Shown here: positions 1-8,988 of the stretch, piece after piece | Numbering within the stretch: the first letter of the stretch is position 1 | Layout: every line of letters starts with the position of its first letter | From: Manduca sexta | Lineage: Eukaryota; Arthropoda; Insecta; Lepidoptera; Sphingidae | Length of the DNA stretch: 64,000 bases | Assembly: GCF_014839805.1 (NCBI RefSeq) | Contig: NC_051119.1 | Span: forward strand, 9,107,245 to 9,171,244 | Direction: 5' to 3' | Notes under the pieces: model-generated | Told to the model about the DNA's origin: nothing | What the model saw: only the letters and a program-made list of their open reading frames with translations | The model's database searches: none | Made by a program: the position numbers and the translations under genes

Positions 1-280
1 AAGCAATATCGATTGGCACCAAAAGATGTTTTTTTGTATAAATTAGCCATTTGCTTGTTGTCTGTATATATTTTTTTAAATTCTATGAATTCAGATCCTA
101 GCGTCTTCAAGAATGGTGGACAGTCTCCTAAGAAAGTTTTCTTGAAGCGACAGTGATTAAGGTAGCTGCTCTCGATGCCCCATCTTAAAAATCCATTTGT
201 AAAAGGAAGAAATAACACGATCAATTCATTGCTATTTGCTAAATTTCCATCGATATTAAGTGGAGTATTTTTATCTTTCT

Positions 281-1123
281 ATCTATACTTATAATAAATC
301 TGTAGAGAGGTCAATTCTGTATATGATATATATTTCCAAAATAACTATCAGGGGGTGATTAGGGATCGATACTGATGCCAAAAATGCAATTAGTAAAATT
401 TTTGTCTGTCTGTCTGTCTGTATAACCGTTATAGAAACAAAAACTACTCGACGGATTTTAACGAAACTTGGTACAGTAATTTTTCATACTCCTGTGCTGG
501 TTATAGTATACTTTTCATCACGCTACAATTAATAGGAGCAGAGCAGTGAAGGGAAATGTTGGGAAAACGGGAGAAGTTACTCCATTTTTTAAGCTTCCGT
601 CGCGTGTGCAACCTTAATGGTTAAAGCTACACAGAAATCATGTATGACGGAAATGTTCTCCTTAAGATTATGTAAAAAATATCCCACGACAGCATGTGTC
701 TATCTTTTATGGTTGACTCACAATAACACGTGTAAGTCCCGATAGCTTAGCAGTTCGAAGCTTTCTCATTATATTTGTCTACTCTTACGTTTATAACACT
801 CTCAGTCATCCCTAATTAAAAAAGTTAACATTATTAAATATTCCATAAAAAGAATCATAGAAATCGGTATAGAAACACCAAAGTTATACATGAAATACGC
901 TAATAATAAGCCATCATGCGTGAATACTGAATCATGCTATAAGGATTATTTTTGTATATATATAGGGTCGCGAACGCACAGGCAGGCAGCTTGCTTGGCA
1001 CCTAGAGGCTAGCGAATCACCTAGCGAGTAGCTTCGTAAAACGAACATTCTCGAACGTTCGCGACCGGCTCCATTTTTGAAGTCCGAAATCCACGCGGGC
1101 GAAGCTGCGAGCGGAAGCTAGTT
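281..1123 (+). repeat. Dispersed retroposon-like repeat, copy 1 (long form)
   Basis: It opens with ATCTATACTTATAATAAATC and runs through a (GTCT)n stretch near 405. It ends in a 'GCGGGCGAAGCTGCGAGCGGAAGCTAGTT'-type terminus at about 1096-1123. The first ~340 bases and last ~60 bases match a second copy at 26079-26583, so the boundaries come from that comparison. The middle differs between copies. No coding frame is visible. The terminus type is common in lepidopteran non-autonomous retroposons, but I cannot name the family. Confidence 0.7.
966..1066. repeat. 101-bp block bounded by 11-bp inverted repeats
   Basis: GGTCGCGAACG at 966-976 is the exact reverse complement of CGTTCGCGACC at 1056-1066. 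The block sits inside the copy-specific middle of the surrounding retroposon repeat and is GC-richer than its flanks. It is absent from the copy at 26079-26583, so it may be a small separate insertion. Confidence 0.5.
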
Positions 1124-1139
1124 TATGTATAAATCATTT

Positions 1140-1960
1140 GAAATTTTAGTTTTCTGGGTTCCGTACCTCAAAAGGAAAAACGGAACCCTTATAGGATCAC
1201 TTTATTGTATGTCCGTCCGTCTGTCAAGACCCTTTTCTCAGGAACTCGTGGTGGTATTAAGCTGACATTTATATCAAATGCTCAGGTCTACTGTCCCTTG
1301 GAGCTATGAAAAAATCAAACTTCTAAGCCAATTCAATCAAAACATACAGCCGTTTATTATTTTTACTGGTCCATTTCAGTAAAGCTCTTACATTGGACCT
1401 TATTTTTACAAGGGCCAACAGCTTTAATTTGAACAGCTTTCCATGACTACAACGTATCACAAATATTGATAAGAACTGAAACCAAAATGTCAAATTCAAA
1501 TCAATTATGTACTTGTTTACAGTATAAATGCTAGGGCTATATCGATGTAGGGCCATGATAGCCCCATCAAAAATATACGAAGTAGCTTGGTATTGCCATA
1601 CGTATGGTAAGTGAGATATCCTATCAGAAACATCTGCTCGGTTGCCGGCTTACGCAATTCAAATTATCTCAAATTCTCAGCATTAAATACAAAATATAAA
1701 TCCGGACAAGTTCGAGTCGAATTCACGCACCGAGGGTTCCGTACGAACTTGTAGGGAATGCCGTTTATTTGCCGTTCGATCTTTAAATACGGTTATTACA
1801 CCAAACAAATATAATAAGTTTGTACTAGTAAATTCGCTTTTTTTATTCAGTACATATTTACGGTTTTGAGATTCTTGCTTTATATATGCCGTAGGATATA
1901 GTTTTGTTTTTTGGCAAATAGGATGATTGTAGGTCACTGATAAGTACTTTATAGAATTTA
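1140..1960. repeat. Dispersed repeat with GGTTCCGTAC motifs
   Basis: GGTTCCGTACCTCAAAAGG occurs near 1148, with a palindromic partner CGGAACCC near 1181. A second GGTTCCGTACGAACTTGTA lies near 1735 with the preceding GCACCGAGG. The latter part resembles 56490-56870, which has GCACCGAGGGTTTCGTACAA. It is non-coding. Short frames in both orientations show no domain. Confidence 0.45.
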
Positions 1961-2775
1961 AATCCCGTGTAAAATCGCAAAATATGCGACATCAACGATC
2001 ATATCTTTCGTTCACGTTGACTCAAAGTTTAATTTTTTCACAGCTAAAATATTATTTGTTATATTTTAACTTGATACCGCCAAGCGTTCCTGAATAAAAC
2101 AGTATTTGACAGACTGACAAAATATGATCTTATAAGATGATCTTAGAAGTGTTCTTTTTCAACCCTAAAAATATCTCAATTTCTCAGCATTAAAATACGA
2201 AATAAAAAATTAATTATTCTTAATTATTAATATCGTCTAAGTAACGCGGTAGGTACGTGATTAATATTAATACAATATTCCATTTGCGATTAAATCGCTG
2301 AAATGCTATCGTTATCTCTGTTTACCCACCTGACTAAAACTTTAGTAAACATTATAAAAAATGGTATCATCCAGATAGCTTAATGTTTTTTATCGTGAAA
2401 TTAAGAGGGAAATCATGTTTGTGTTAGATAAAATGAGTTTGAATTGCGCTCAACGCAAAAATATATAGATAAGATAGCACACAGAATGAATAATTTATGC
2501 TATAAGTTTGACAAAATGGTTGCTATATAGATGTTCCCACGATACATTTTATAATTAAAATTGTTTTTTTATGCGAGCGTTTATAAAAACTTTTGAAATT
2601 AATCATTAGGAGTAATTCCAGTATTATGTAAGCAATAAAAGAGAGGAGGTCTATGGTTCGCTAATTTTGCGATGGTGGACGGAGAGGTGTTAAATGTGAT
2701 TTAGCAATAATTATTTAATTGTTTTTTTTTTTGGATAAATAAATAAAAATAAAGAAATTTTGTAATAATTATAAC
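1961..2775. other. AT-rich stretch without recognisable genes
   Basis: I see no convincing coding frame, no RNA gene and no clear repeat here beyond short A/T runs. A CTCAATTTCTCAGCATTAAA segment near 2172 echoes CTCAAATTCTCAGCATTAAA near 1669. Confidence 0.5.
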
Positions 2776-2787
2776 TATGCTTAAATA

Positions 2788-3120
2788 TGACGGCGACGAT
2801 AGCCTAGTTGGGTATGGAACGGACTGCCGAGACGAATGTCCGCAGGTTCAAATCCCAAGGGCACTCACCTCTGACTTTTCTAAAAAATCATTTGTGTATT
2901 CTTTGTGAATTTATCGTTCGCTTTAACGGTGAAGGAAAACATCGTGAGGAAACCTGCACATCTGAGAAGTTCTCTATAGGAATTTCGAAGGTGTGTGAAG
3001 TCTACCAATCCGCACTAGGCCAGCGTGGTGGACTAAGGCCTAATCCCTCTCAGTAGTAGAGGAGGCCCGTGCTCAGCAGTGGGCAAGTATATAATACAGG
3101 GCTGATATTATTATTATTAT
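2788..3120 (+). mobile_element. tRNA-derived SINE, family A, full length with 12-bp TSD
   Basis: A pol III A box (TAGCCTAGTTGG, near 2800) and a B box (GGTTCAAATCC, near 2845) form the tRNA-like head. A ~250-bp body follows, then a tail of (TTA)n after TACAGGGCTGATATT. Flanking target-site duplications TATGCTTAAATA are at 2776-2787 and 3121-3132, identical over 12 bp. This is the reference copy for the other family A entries in the window. The open frame of 82 codons inside it is accidental. Confidence 0.85.
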
Positions 3121-3366
3121 TATGCTTAAATAAGCATGGGAGACCTTTGCTTACTTTTGCTGACAAGGAGGTTAAAAATACTAAAATCCTAACCCGAACA
3201 TACTTATTCTCCCATACTAATTAGGAAAGTATTACTGGAGACAATTTCCTTAAATGTAATTATGAAAAATAATAAAACATATACCGTATGTCTAAAAGTT
3301 AAGAAACTCAAGCTAGACTTAAATTATAAATAGTAAGTGTTAAAGTTGGCGTCTGCGTGATACGTA

Positions 3367-3441
3367 ACCGATAGTGTCTTTTAATTCTTGTTTTAGGAGC
3401 CTTGTACGTGTCTATATTACGACAATGTCGCTCCAACTTGT
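3367..3441 (+). repeat. Short dispersed repeat, first of two copies
   Basis: The segment running from CGATAGTGTCTTTTAATTC to ATGTCGCTCCAACTT aligns with 4059-4128 (CGATAGTGTATTTTATTCC to ATGTCGCTTTAACTT). It is non-coding and its family is unknown. Confidence 0.5.
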
Positions 3442-3454
3442 GAGCTTTTTTTAT

Positions 3455-3690
3455 TTTTATACTTATCAGCCTACAACTGTCCACTGCTGAACATAGGCGT
3501 CCCCTAGAGCGCGCCACGCTGCTCGGTCGTCCGCACTCCTCATCCAACTTCCACCGGCGATCCTACGAATGTCGTCGGACCAACGGGTCGGAGGTAGTCC
3601 TACGCTACGCTTACCGAGACGCTGTCTCCACTCTAGGACTCGTCTGCTCCAGCGGCCATCGGTCACTTCAGAGCTATGTCCGTTACTTTG
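3455..3690 (-). mobile_element. 3' end of an RTE-clade non-LTR retrotransposon (5'-truncated)
   Basis: Read on the minus strand, an open frame ending at 3466 encodes a ~66-residue tail with the features RWSRRVLEWRQR, RPPTRW-like PPTRWSDDIRRIAG and a terminal YVQQWTVVG. This resembles the C-terminal end of RTE-clade endonuclease/reverse transcriptase proteins that I know from insects. Catalytic domains are missing, so only the last part of the element was copied, as expected for target-primed reverse transcription. A short A/T tail lies just below 3466. It is a pseudogenic fragment, not a host gene. The clade assignment is from memory of the family. Confidence 0.7.
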
Positions 3691-3779
3691 GTTCTCTCAC
3701 GGATAACCTCATTTCTGGTTTTATCCGCGAGAGAGACACCTAGCATATTCTATACGTGCACAGCTAAGTGACCACTGCA

Positions 3780-4058
3780 CCTGATGGTAAGTGGAGTGGG
3801 GTCCAATGGAATGTCGACTACCGAGAAATGATTACCCTTCGACAGTTGACACAATTATGCCTGTTAGAACTGGATACACAGATTGATCCCGAAGTGTAAT
3901 GGGTTCCAATGGAATGTCGACTACCGAGAGACGATTATCCCTCGACATTCGACAAATTATGCCTGTTAGAACTGGATACACAGACTGATCCCGGAACGCG
4001 ACACTTACGTAGGCCACTATGGCGGGTTTTAACACCTTGTGTACGGTGGTCGCTATAC
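3780..4058 (+). repeat. Dispersed repeat family C, with internal tandem duplication
   Basis: Family C reads GATGGTAAGTGGAGTGGGG, GAATGTCGACT, ATTATGCCTGTTAGAAC, GATCCCGGAACGCGACAC, and GGCGGGTTTTAACACCTTG to GGTCGCTAT. Here CCAATGGAATGTCGACTACC occurs at 3803 and again at 3906, so about 103 bp is duplicated in tandem. Other copies lie near 4831, 7021, 13190, 21115, 38720, 41970, 55370 and 55870. It is non-coding and I cannot place it in a named family. Confidence 0.65.
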
Positions 4059-4128
4059 CTAAGCGATAGTGTATTTTATTCCTTGTTTAAGGATCCTTGT
4101 ATATTATGACTATGTCGCTTTAACTTAT
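4059..4128 (+). repeat. Short dispersed repeat, second copy
   Basis: This is the partner of 3367-3441. It abuts the end of the family C copy, so either family C inserted beside it or it is a shared flank. Confidence 0.45.
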
Positions 4129-4830
4129 TTTTAGCTATGAGTAATGACTATACCTATTAAGAAAACCTGACTCAACAACAACCCAGAAGTAAACATTCAT
4201 TTCAACGTATTCGAAATTCATTAAGCATTGGTATTATTCGGAGGCATGCAGTAAATATCATTGATACGACTGCGAACAATTTTAATAATTCATTTCAAAA
4301 TGGTTAATTGCATGCGGTAATTAAATTATTATTAATACAATCAACAATTAACGCTTTTGAATCTTGATTCTGTGAGTAATTTTTTTGAAAATAAATCTTG
4401 ACGCTACTAGACGTTACGTTAGCAACTTCAACAAGTTGCTTCATAATAGTGTAGTGTTGCTCGGCAACAAGTTGACCGCGTTGCGACACTCTTAAACCTT
4501 TAATTACTACGTCAACTCGACATAAGATATTCCAACAAATACATTTTTCAAAATTAATTGAGTATCATCAAATGATGTACCTATTAATTTTGACTTAGTA
4601 AATTAATTGACATTTCAACTGAAATTAATATGAGAGGATATAATAAATCCAACATGTTGTGACAGATCATTACAATTAAACAGAAGCAATCAGACGAATT
4701 AGATACAGCCAATCAAAAGTTTATAGACCTTCACACAAATTAACCAATTTAATTAGAGCACTGATTGAAATTTGACGCATTTTAATGCATTCTACTCTAT
4801 TTGATGTATATTTATAACGATATAACGGAA
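4129..4830. other. AT-rich stretch without recognisable genes
   Basis: I find no coding evidence, no RNA gene and no clear repeat. Short frames such as 4304-4489 on the minus strand show no domain or motif. Confidence 0.5.
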
Positions 4831-5012
4831 TAGTGATTCCATATAGTGTCGTGTTCCGGGATTAGTCTGTGTATATCCGGTTCTAACAGGCATAATTGTG
4901 TCGACTGTCGAGGGTAATCGTCTCTCGTCAGTCGACATTCTTTTGGACTCCACTCCACTTACCATTAGGTGTAGTGATGTGACTTCACCGTGCGCGTATA
5001 AAAAAATCAATG
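4831..5012 (-). repeat. Dispersed repeat family C, partial
   Basis: This is the reverse complement of the family C core: GTGTTCCGGGATTAG, TCTAACAGGCATAATTG, CAGTCGACATTC, CCACTCCACTTACCAT. It lacks the GGCGGGTTTT end. Confidence 0.65.
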
Positions 5013-5119
5013 ACAATTATTCTTACAAGAATCCTATTCATTATAAGGTTTATCCATATCAGAAATCGACTTCTATTTAATTAGCACTAGTTTCCGGCCA
5101 TCTTAGTTAGATATTTATT

Positions 5120-5255
5120 GAGATACAACAATATTAGCCAATCACAACGGCCCTATGGCTACGTACTGCGAAGCCATGCCGTTAGCACTGAGAAACAGAC
5201 TTGTTATCATAGCTTTACTCTGTCCTTAGATAAAAAACGTCTATGAATAAGGAGG
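5120..5255 (+). mobile_element. TIR MITE, right half only
   Basis: The end AAACAGACTTGTTATCATAG through TAGATAAAAAACGTCTATGAATAAGGAGG matches the right end of the full MITE at 37328-37551. The left TIR is absent. The core AGCCAATCACAACGGCC is shared with the copy at 63122-63396. Confidence 0.6.
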
Positions 5256-5757
5256 ATTATCTATACATTTTAATTAGATCTAATTTCGTATATAACATTT
5301 CGGTTCAATTTCCTTAGCATAATTCTCACGAGTTCTTAGGAGGGGAAATTATAAGTAAAGTATATCATTTTTAACGGAAAAGTTATTACTTACTTGATCA
5401 GGAATAACACGACTAACCTGAAACAGAAGAAAGTACTAATTAGACTTTTTTAGAAATTCAATAGTCAATTAAAAATCTTAAACATTTTTATCTAGAGATG
5501 AATAAATTTTTTCTGTTACATTAATATCCGTCTCAACTAGTAAATCATATTTAGACGTAAGATGTATTGGCAAAATTTCAAAATTACATACAGAAAGTAG
5601 CTGGCAGTTATTTGAAAATCAAGATAAGGAACAATAGCATATTTAAAAAGAAATTATCTATCATCAGTGTATTTACAAAGGCTGCTCGAGCTAGTATTAC
5701 AACAGAAATGGACTACTAAACTTACATTAAGAACTTAATCTTTCTTTATTCGTCTTT
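5256..5757. other. AT-rich stretch without recognisable genes
   Basis: No coding frame or repeat is recognised. The composition is ordinary for this window. Confidence 0.5.
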
Positions 5758-6085
5758 AATAATAATAATAATATCAGCCCTGTATTATATACTTGCCCAC
5801 TGCTGAGCACGGGCCTCCTCTACTACTGAGAGGGATTAGGCCTTAGTCCACCACGCTGGCCTAGTGCGGATTGGTAGACTTCACACACCTTTGAAATTCC
5901 TACAGAGGAACTTCTCAGATGTGCAGGTTTCCTCACGATGTTTTCCTTCTCCGTTAAAGCGAACGATAAATTCACAAAGAATACACACATGATTTTTTAG
6001 AAAAGTCAGAGGTGTGTGCCCTTGGGATTTGAAACTTGCGGACATTTGTCTCGGCAGACCGTTCCACACCCAACTAGGCTAAAGT
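5758..6085 (-). mobile_element. tRNA-derived SINE, family A, full length
   Basis: The tail (AAT)n followed by ATCAGCCCTGTATTATATAC opens the copy, and the reverse-complement A box (CCCAACTAGGCTA) closes it at about 6085. The B box is degraded to GATTTGAAAC (reverse complement GTTTCAAATC). It is otherwise close to the copy at 2788-3120. Confidence 0.8.
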
Positions 6086-6375
6086 CTTTAAAAATCAAAT
6101 TATTTTTGGCACTACCAATACTTAAAACCGATGACAAAACCATAAGTCATAAAAAGATCATCGTAAAATCCTCAGTTTAATTAAAAAACAATTACGAAAC
6201 ATCGTCACGGTAATATCTGAGTATATCATAAAATATCCAATTTGTCAGAAGCGACATAAAATACACAATCCGCGCGAGATCGCAGCGGGGTGTGTCCGCG
6301 ATAGAAATCAACTTAACGTGCTGTTCCGTAAATCACCACAGACTACAGTAGACTAGAGAGCGACACTTAATCTAT
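6086..6375. other. Intergenic, nothing recognised
   Basis: This is AT-rich with a GC-richer patch near 6260-6300 (CGCGCGAGATCGCAGCGGGG). No gene or RNA can be supported. Confidence 0.4.
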
Positions 6376-6573
6376 ACATACAAAACGAAGTCCTCTTTTC
6401 TGTCTGTCTGTATGTTATTGATTTTCTCAAAATCTACAGAACGGATTTTTATGTTTTATGGAGATAGTTTAGGACCTTGGAAGGGTTATAGACTTTCTAT
6501 CCCGGGAAAATATATAAAGGGATTTTTATTCCGGAATTCCGGCCGCGGGCGAAGCCGCAAGCAAAAGCTAGTG
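6376..6573 (+). repeat. Retroposon-like fragment ending in GCGGGCGAAGCCGC..GCTAGT
   Basis: It carries TCTGTCTGTCTGTATGTTAT, then CTCAAAATCTACAGAACGGA and GGAAAATATATAAAGGG. It ends GGCCGCGGGCGAAGCCGCAAG through GCTAGTGG. The same type of copy occurs at 39926-40221 (plus) and 48930-49150 (minus). It is non-coding, and the family name is not known to me. Confidence 0.65.
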
Positions 6574-7012
6574 GGGGCATAAAAACTCGTCAATTCTGCA
6601 TTTGATAACTTTTGGCAATGCTATAAAATAAAATCAAATTATTTTCACACACTATTATTTCTATTCGGTGGTTTGTTGAAAAGTTTAGGCATGATTTATT
6701 GCTTTTTAAATCATAGCTCAGTTAGATTGTTAAACCAATTTAATATGTAGAAATAAAATCGCCAAGAGCGATTGCCATCCCTGAAATAAATCTAGAGTTT
6801 TTAAATTTAAACGTAAAGATCTTATAATTCGTCCATGCTTTAAACTCGTGGGGTCGTAGTCGACAGCCAGCGATGTATGGAATTGTACCTTTAGGGTTCT
6901 ATATTGTACATCTGTCATATATACCTGTTAATCAACACATTGATAGGTAAAATATATTGTTCAGAATTTCGACTTCAATTAAATATTGTTTCTTTCTTGT
7001 ATTATCTTACAA
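6574..7012. other. Intergenic, nothing recognised
   Basis: This is AT-rich. Short frames on the minus strand (6730-6918) show no domain. Confidence 0.45.
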
Positions 7013-7020
7013 AAGAATTC

Positions 7021-7095
7021 CAAACTTGTTGGTGGTAGGATATATTTTATATCCGCCCGGACTGCGACGACCGTACACCATGTGTTAAAACCCGC
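7021..7095 (-). repeat. Family C repeat, distal part, interrupted by nested insertions
   Basis: CAAACTTGTTGGTGGTAGG, then ATATCCGCCCGG and GACCGTACACCATGTG, are the reverse complement of the family C 3' end. The repeat breaks at GTGTTAAAACCCGC (7082-7095) and resumes at the identical 14-mer at 8446-8459. The two halves therefore once formed a single copy. Confidence 0.75.
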
Positions 7096-8445
7096 AGGGG
7101 CGGCTATGGATGTAGACTTAGACATTTCCGTCAGAGGAAGCTCGCAGTCGTCCCTAATGCGCCGAAGAGGGCCACCGCGGAGTTTTAGTTGGTATGCCGT
7201 GCGTTGTATATAGGTTAGGAACTCGGCCTGGCGGTCGCCTGAAGGTCGACATCAAATCCGGGCGGCGCAACGCCGGGTCGTAAGGCACGGTGACCCCAAC
7301 ATAACCGCTCAGTCGCCCCCCACGAAGGCTGGGCGGTAGTCATAAGACACTAGTGTTGCCCAAATTCAGTCTTGGTCTTGCAGTCTTGGTCTTGTTCTTG
7401 CGTTTTTGCAAGACCAAGACCAAGAACAAGACCGCGTATTTTTAGCAAGACCAAGACCAAGACTGACCGTGCAAGACTTGAGCAAGAACAAGACATAGCC
7501 TGCAAGACTCTTGCGTCTTGCAGCTAGGACTTAGCGCTATTTCACTGAGTAGTTAGGTGTAACAGTTCGGTGTATAGGTAGGTACGCTTAGGAATTCTAT
7601 GAGACGCAAAAACCTGTATCAAAGAATATGAAAAACTGGACCTATGCGCATTACGACTAATACCATAAACATAGCGAATAAAAAAATATCTATTAAAATC
7701 AAACTGAGTGCATGCATAGCTATGTTTTAACCATCGGCACTTTGATAATGCGGCATCAAAGGTTTTGTACTTACTTCTTAAAGAAATTTGCCGCTTTTCG
7801 GAAGTACATGGTTATGATACACGCGCCGGCGGCTTCTTTTGAAATCTAAAACAATCGTTGCCGCCACGCCGAAATCATAACATTTGACACTATTTGATTG
7901 CCGCCATAGGGCGTAGGTATACTCATGCAAAATAATTTCGAATTTTAAGAGTAAATAAATAAATTTCTTATAAGTTGAAGGTTCAATCTCTTTCTAGACA
8001 GATAAGTATTGTTCTTTAAAATACAGTCAAGTTATTGTAATTAATTTGTTTTTTTACATGTTTTAGCAAATGTAAGCTTATAAATCATAAATGTTTATTA
8101 AGAAACAGTTACTTCCATGGAAAACGACATATAGGTATATTTATTAATCTGCTTGATCTTTACTATGGCTATGTTAATTCAAGCTCACAATGTTCCAATT
8201 CTAATACGTTTTTCTAAGATTTAAAGTAAACTTTAATAAATAGTAATAGACTAATAGGTAATTGCAAGACTTGCAAGACTCTTGCTGCAAGACCAAGACC
8301 AAGACCAAGACTGGGAGCGCAAGACCAAGACCAAGACCAAGATCAGGTGTATTGGCGCAAGACCAAGACCAAGACTGGCTAAGTCTCGTCTTGTTCTTGC
8401 ATTTGGGCAACACTATAAGACACTTTCTCCGCGAAAACAAAAAAG
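7096..8445 (+). mobile_element. GC-rich retroposon with 14-bp TSD, itself split by a hAT-like insertion
   Basis: The insert begins AGGGGCGGCTATGGATG and ends with an A-rich GCGAAAACAAAAAAG. It is bounded by the direct repeat GTGTTAAAACCCGC at 7082-7095 and 8446-8459. Subtracting the hAT-like element and its duplicated site leaves only about 280 bp, so it is a short SINE or a 5'-truncated LINE end. A 14-bp TSD and A-rich 3' end are typical of target-primed retroposition, and R1-clade elements often make 14-bp duplications. The R1 link is only a suggestion. The frame at 6986-7213 across the junction is accidental. Confidence 0.7.
7351..8415. mobile_element. Non-autonomous hAT-like DNA transposon with 8-bp TSD
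   Basis: The terminal inverted repeat TAGTGTTGCCCAAAT lies at 7351-7365 and, inverted, at 8401-8415. It is flanked by the perfect 8-bp duplication TAAGACAC at 7343-7350 and 8416-8423. An 8-bp TSD with a TAGTGTTGCC-type end is the hAT superfamily signature. Both subterminal regions (about 7368-7530 and 8263-8400) are dense arrays of CAAGACC/GTCTTGG-type units. The ~730-bp interior holds no transposase frame, so movement would need an enzyme from elsewhere. The long frame 8262-8783 simply reads through the right array (KTKTKT, PRPRPR) into neighbouring repeats and is not a gene. Confidence 0.85.
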
Positions 8446-8640
8446 GTGTTAAAACCCGCCATAGTGGCCCAAGTGTGTCGTGTTCTAGGATCAGCCTATG
8501 TATATTCTATTCCAATGAGCCGGAAAAACTGTGTACACTGCCGAGGGTTGATCATCTGTCGTCAGTTGACATTGTATGGACCCCACTCCACTTACCATCA
8601 GGTGTAGTGTGGAGCACTTTGACGTGGCCATATAAAATAA
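8446..8640 (-). repeat. Family C repeat, proximal part after the nested insertions
   Basis: It continues the copy broken at 7095: GTGTTAAAACCCGCCATAGT, GTGTCGTGTTCTAGGATCAG, GTCAGTTGACATT, CCACTCCACTTACCATCAGG. Confidence 0.75.
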
Positions 8641-8666
8641 AATACTCTAAAAATCATTGCCTAATA

Positions 8667-8988
8667 AGCGGCGATAGCCTAGTTGGGTGTGGAACGGACT
8701 GCCAAGACGAATGTCCACAGGTTCAAATCCCAAGGACACACACCTCTGACTTTTCTAAAAAATCATGTGTATATTCTTTGTGAATTTATCGTTCGCTTTA
8801 ACGCTGAAGGAAAACATCGTGAGGAAACCTGCACATCTGAGAAGTTCTCTATAGGAATTTCGAAGGTGTGTGAAGTCTAGCAATCCGCACTAGGCCAGCG
8901 TGGTGGACTAAGGCCTAATCCCTCTCAGTAGTAGAGGAGGCCCATTCTCAGCAGTGGGACAGTATATAATACAGGGCTGATATTATTA
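8667..8988 (+). mobile_element. tRNA-derived SINE, family A, full length
   Basis: The A box TAGCCTAGTTGG and B box GGTTCAAATCC are intact. The body and TACAGGGCTGATATTATTA tail are close to the 2788-3120 copy. A TSD is uncertain: CTAATAAGCGG on the left and TTATTAAGCGG on the right resemble each other. Confidence 0.8.

Noticed and set aside
8262..8783. 173-codon open frame with KTKTKT and PRPRPR repeats
   Set aside because: It reads the CAAGACC array of the hAT-like element, then crosses the TSD, a family C repeat and a SINE. It is a composite of repeats.
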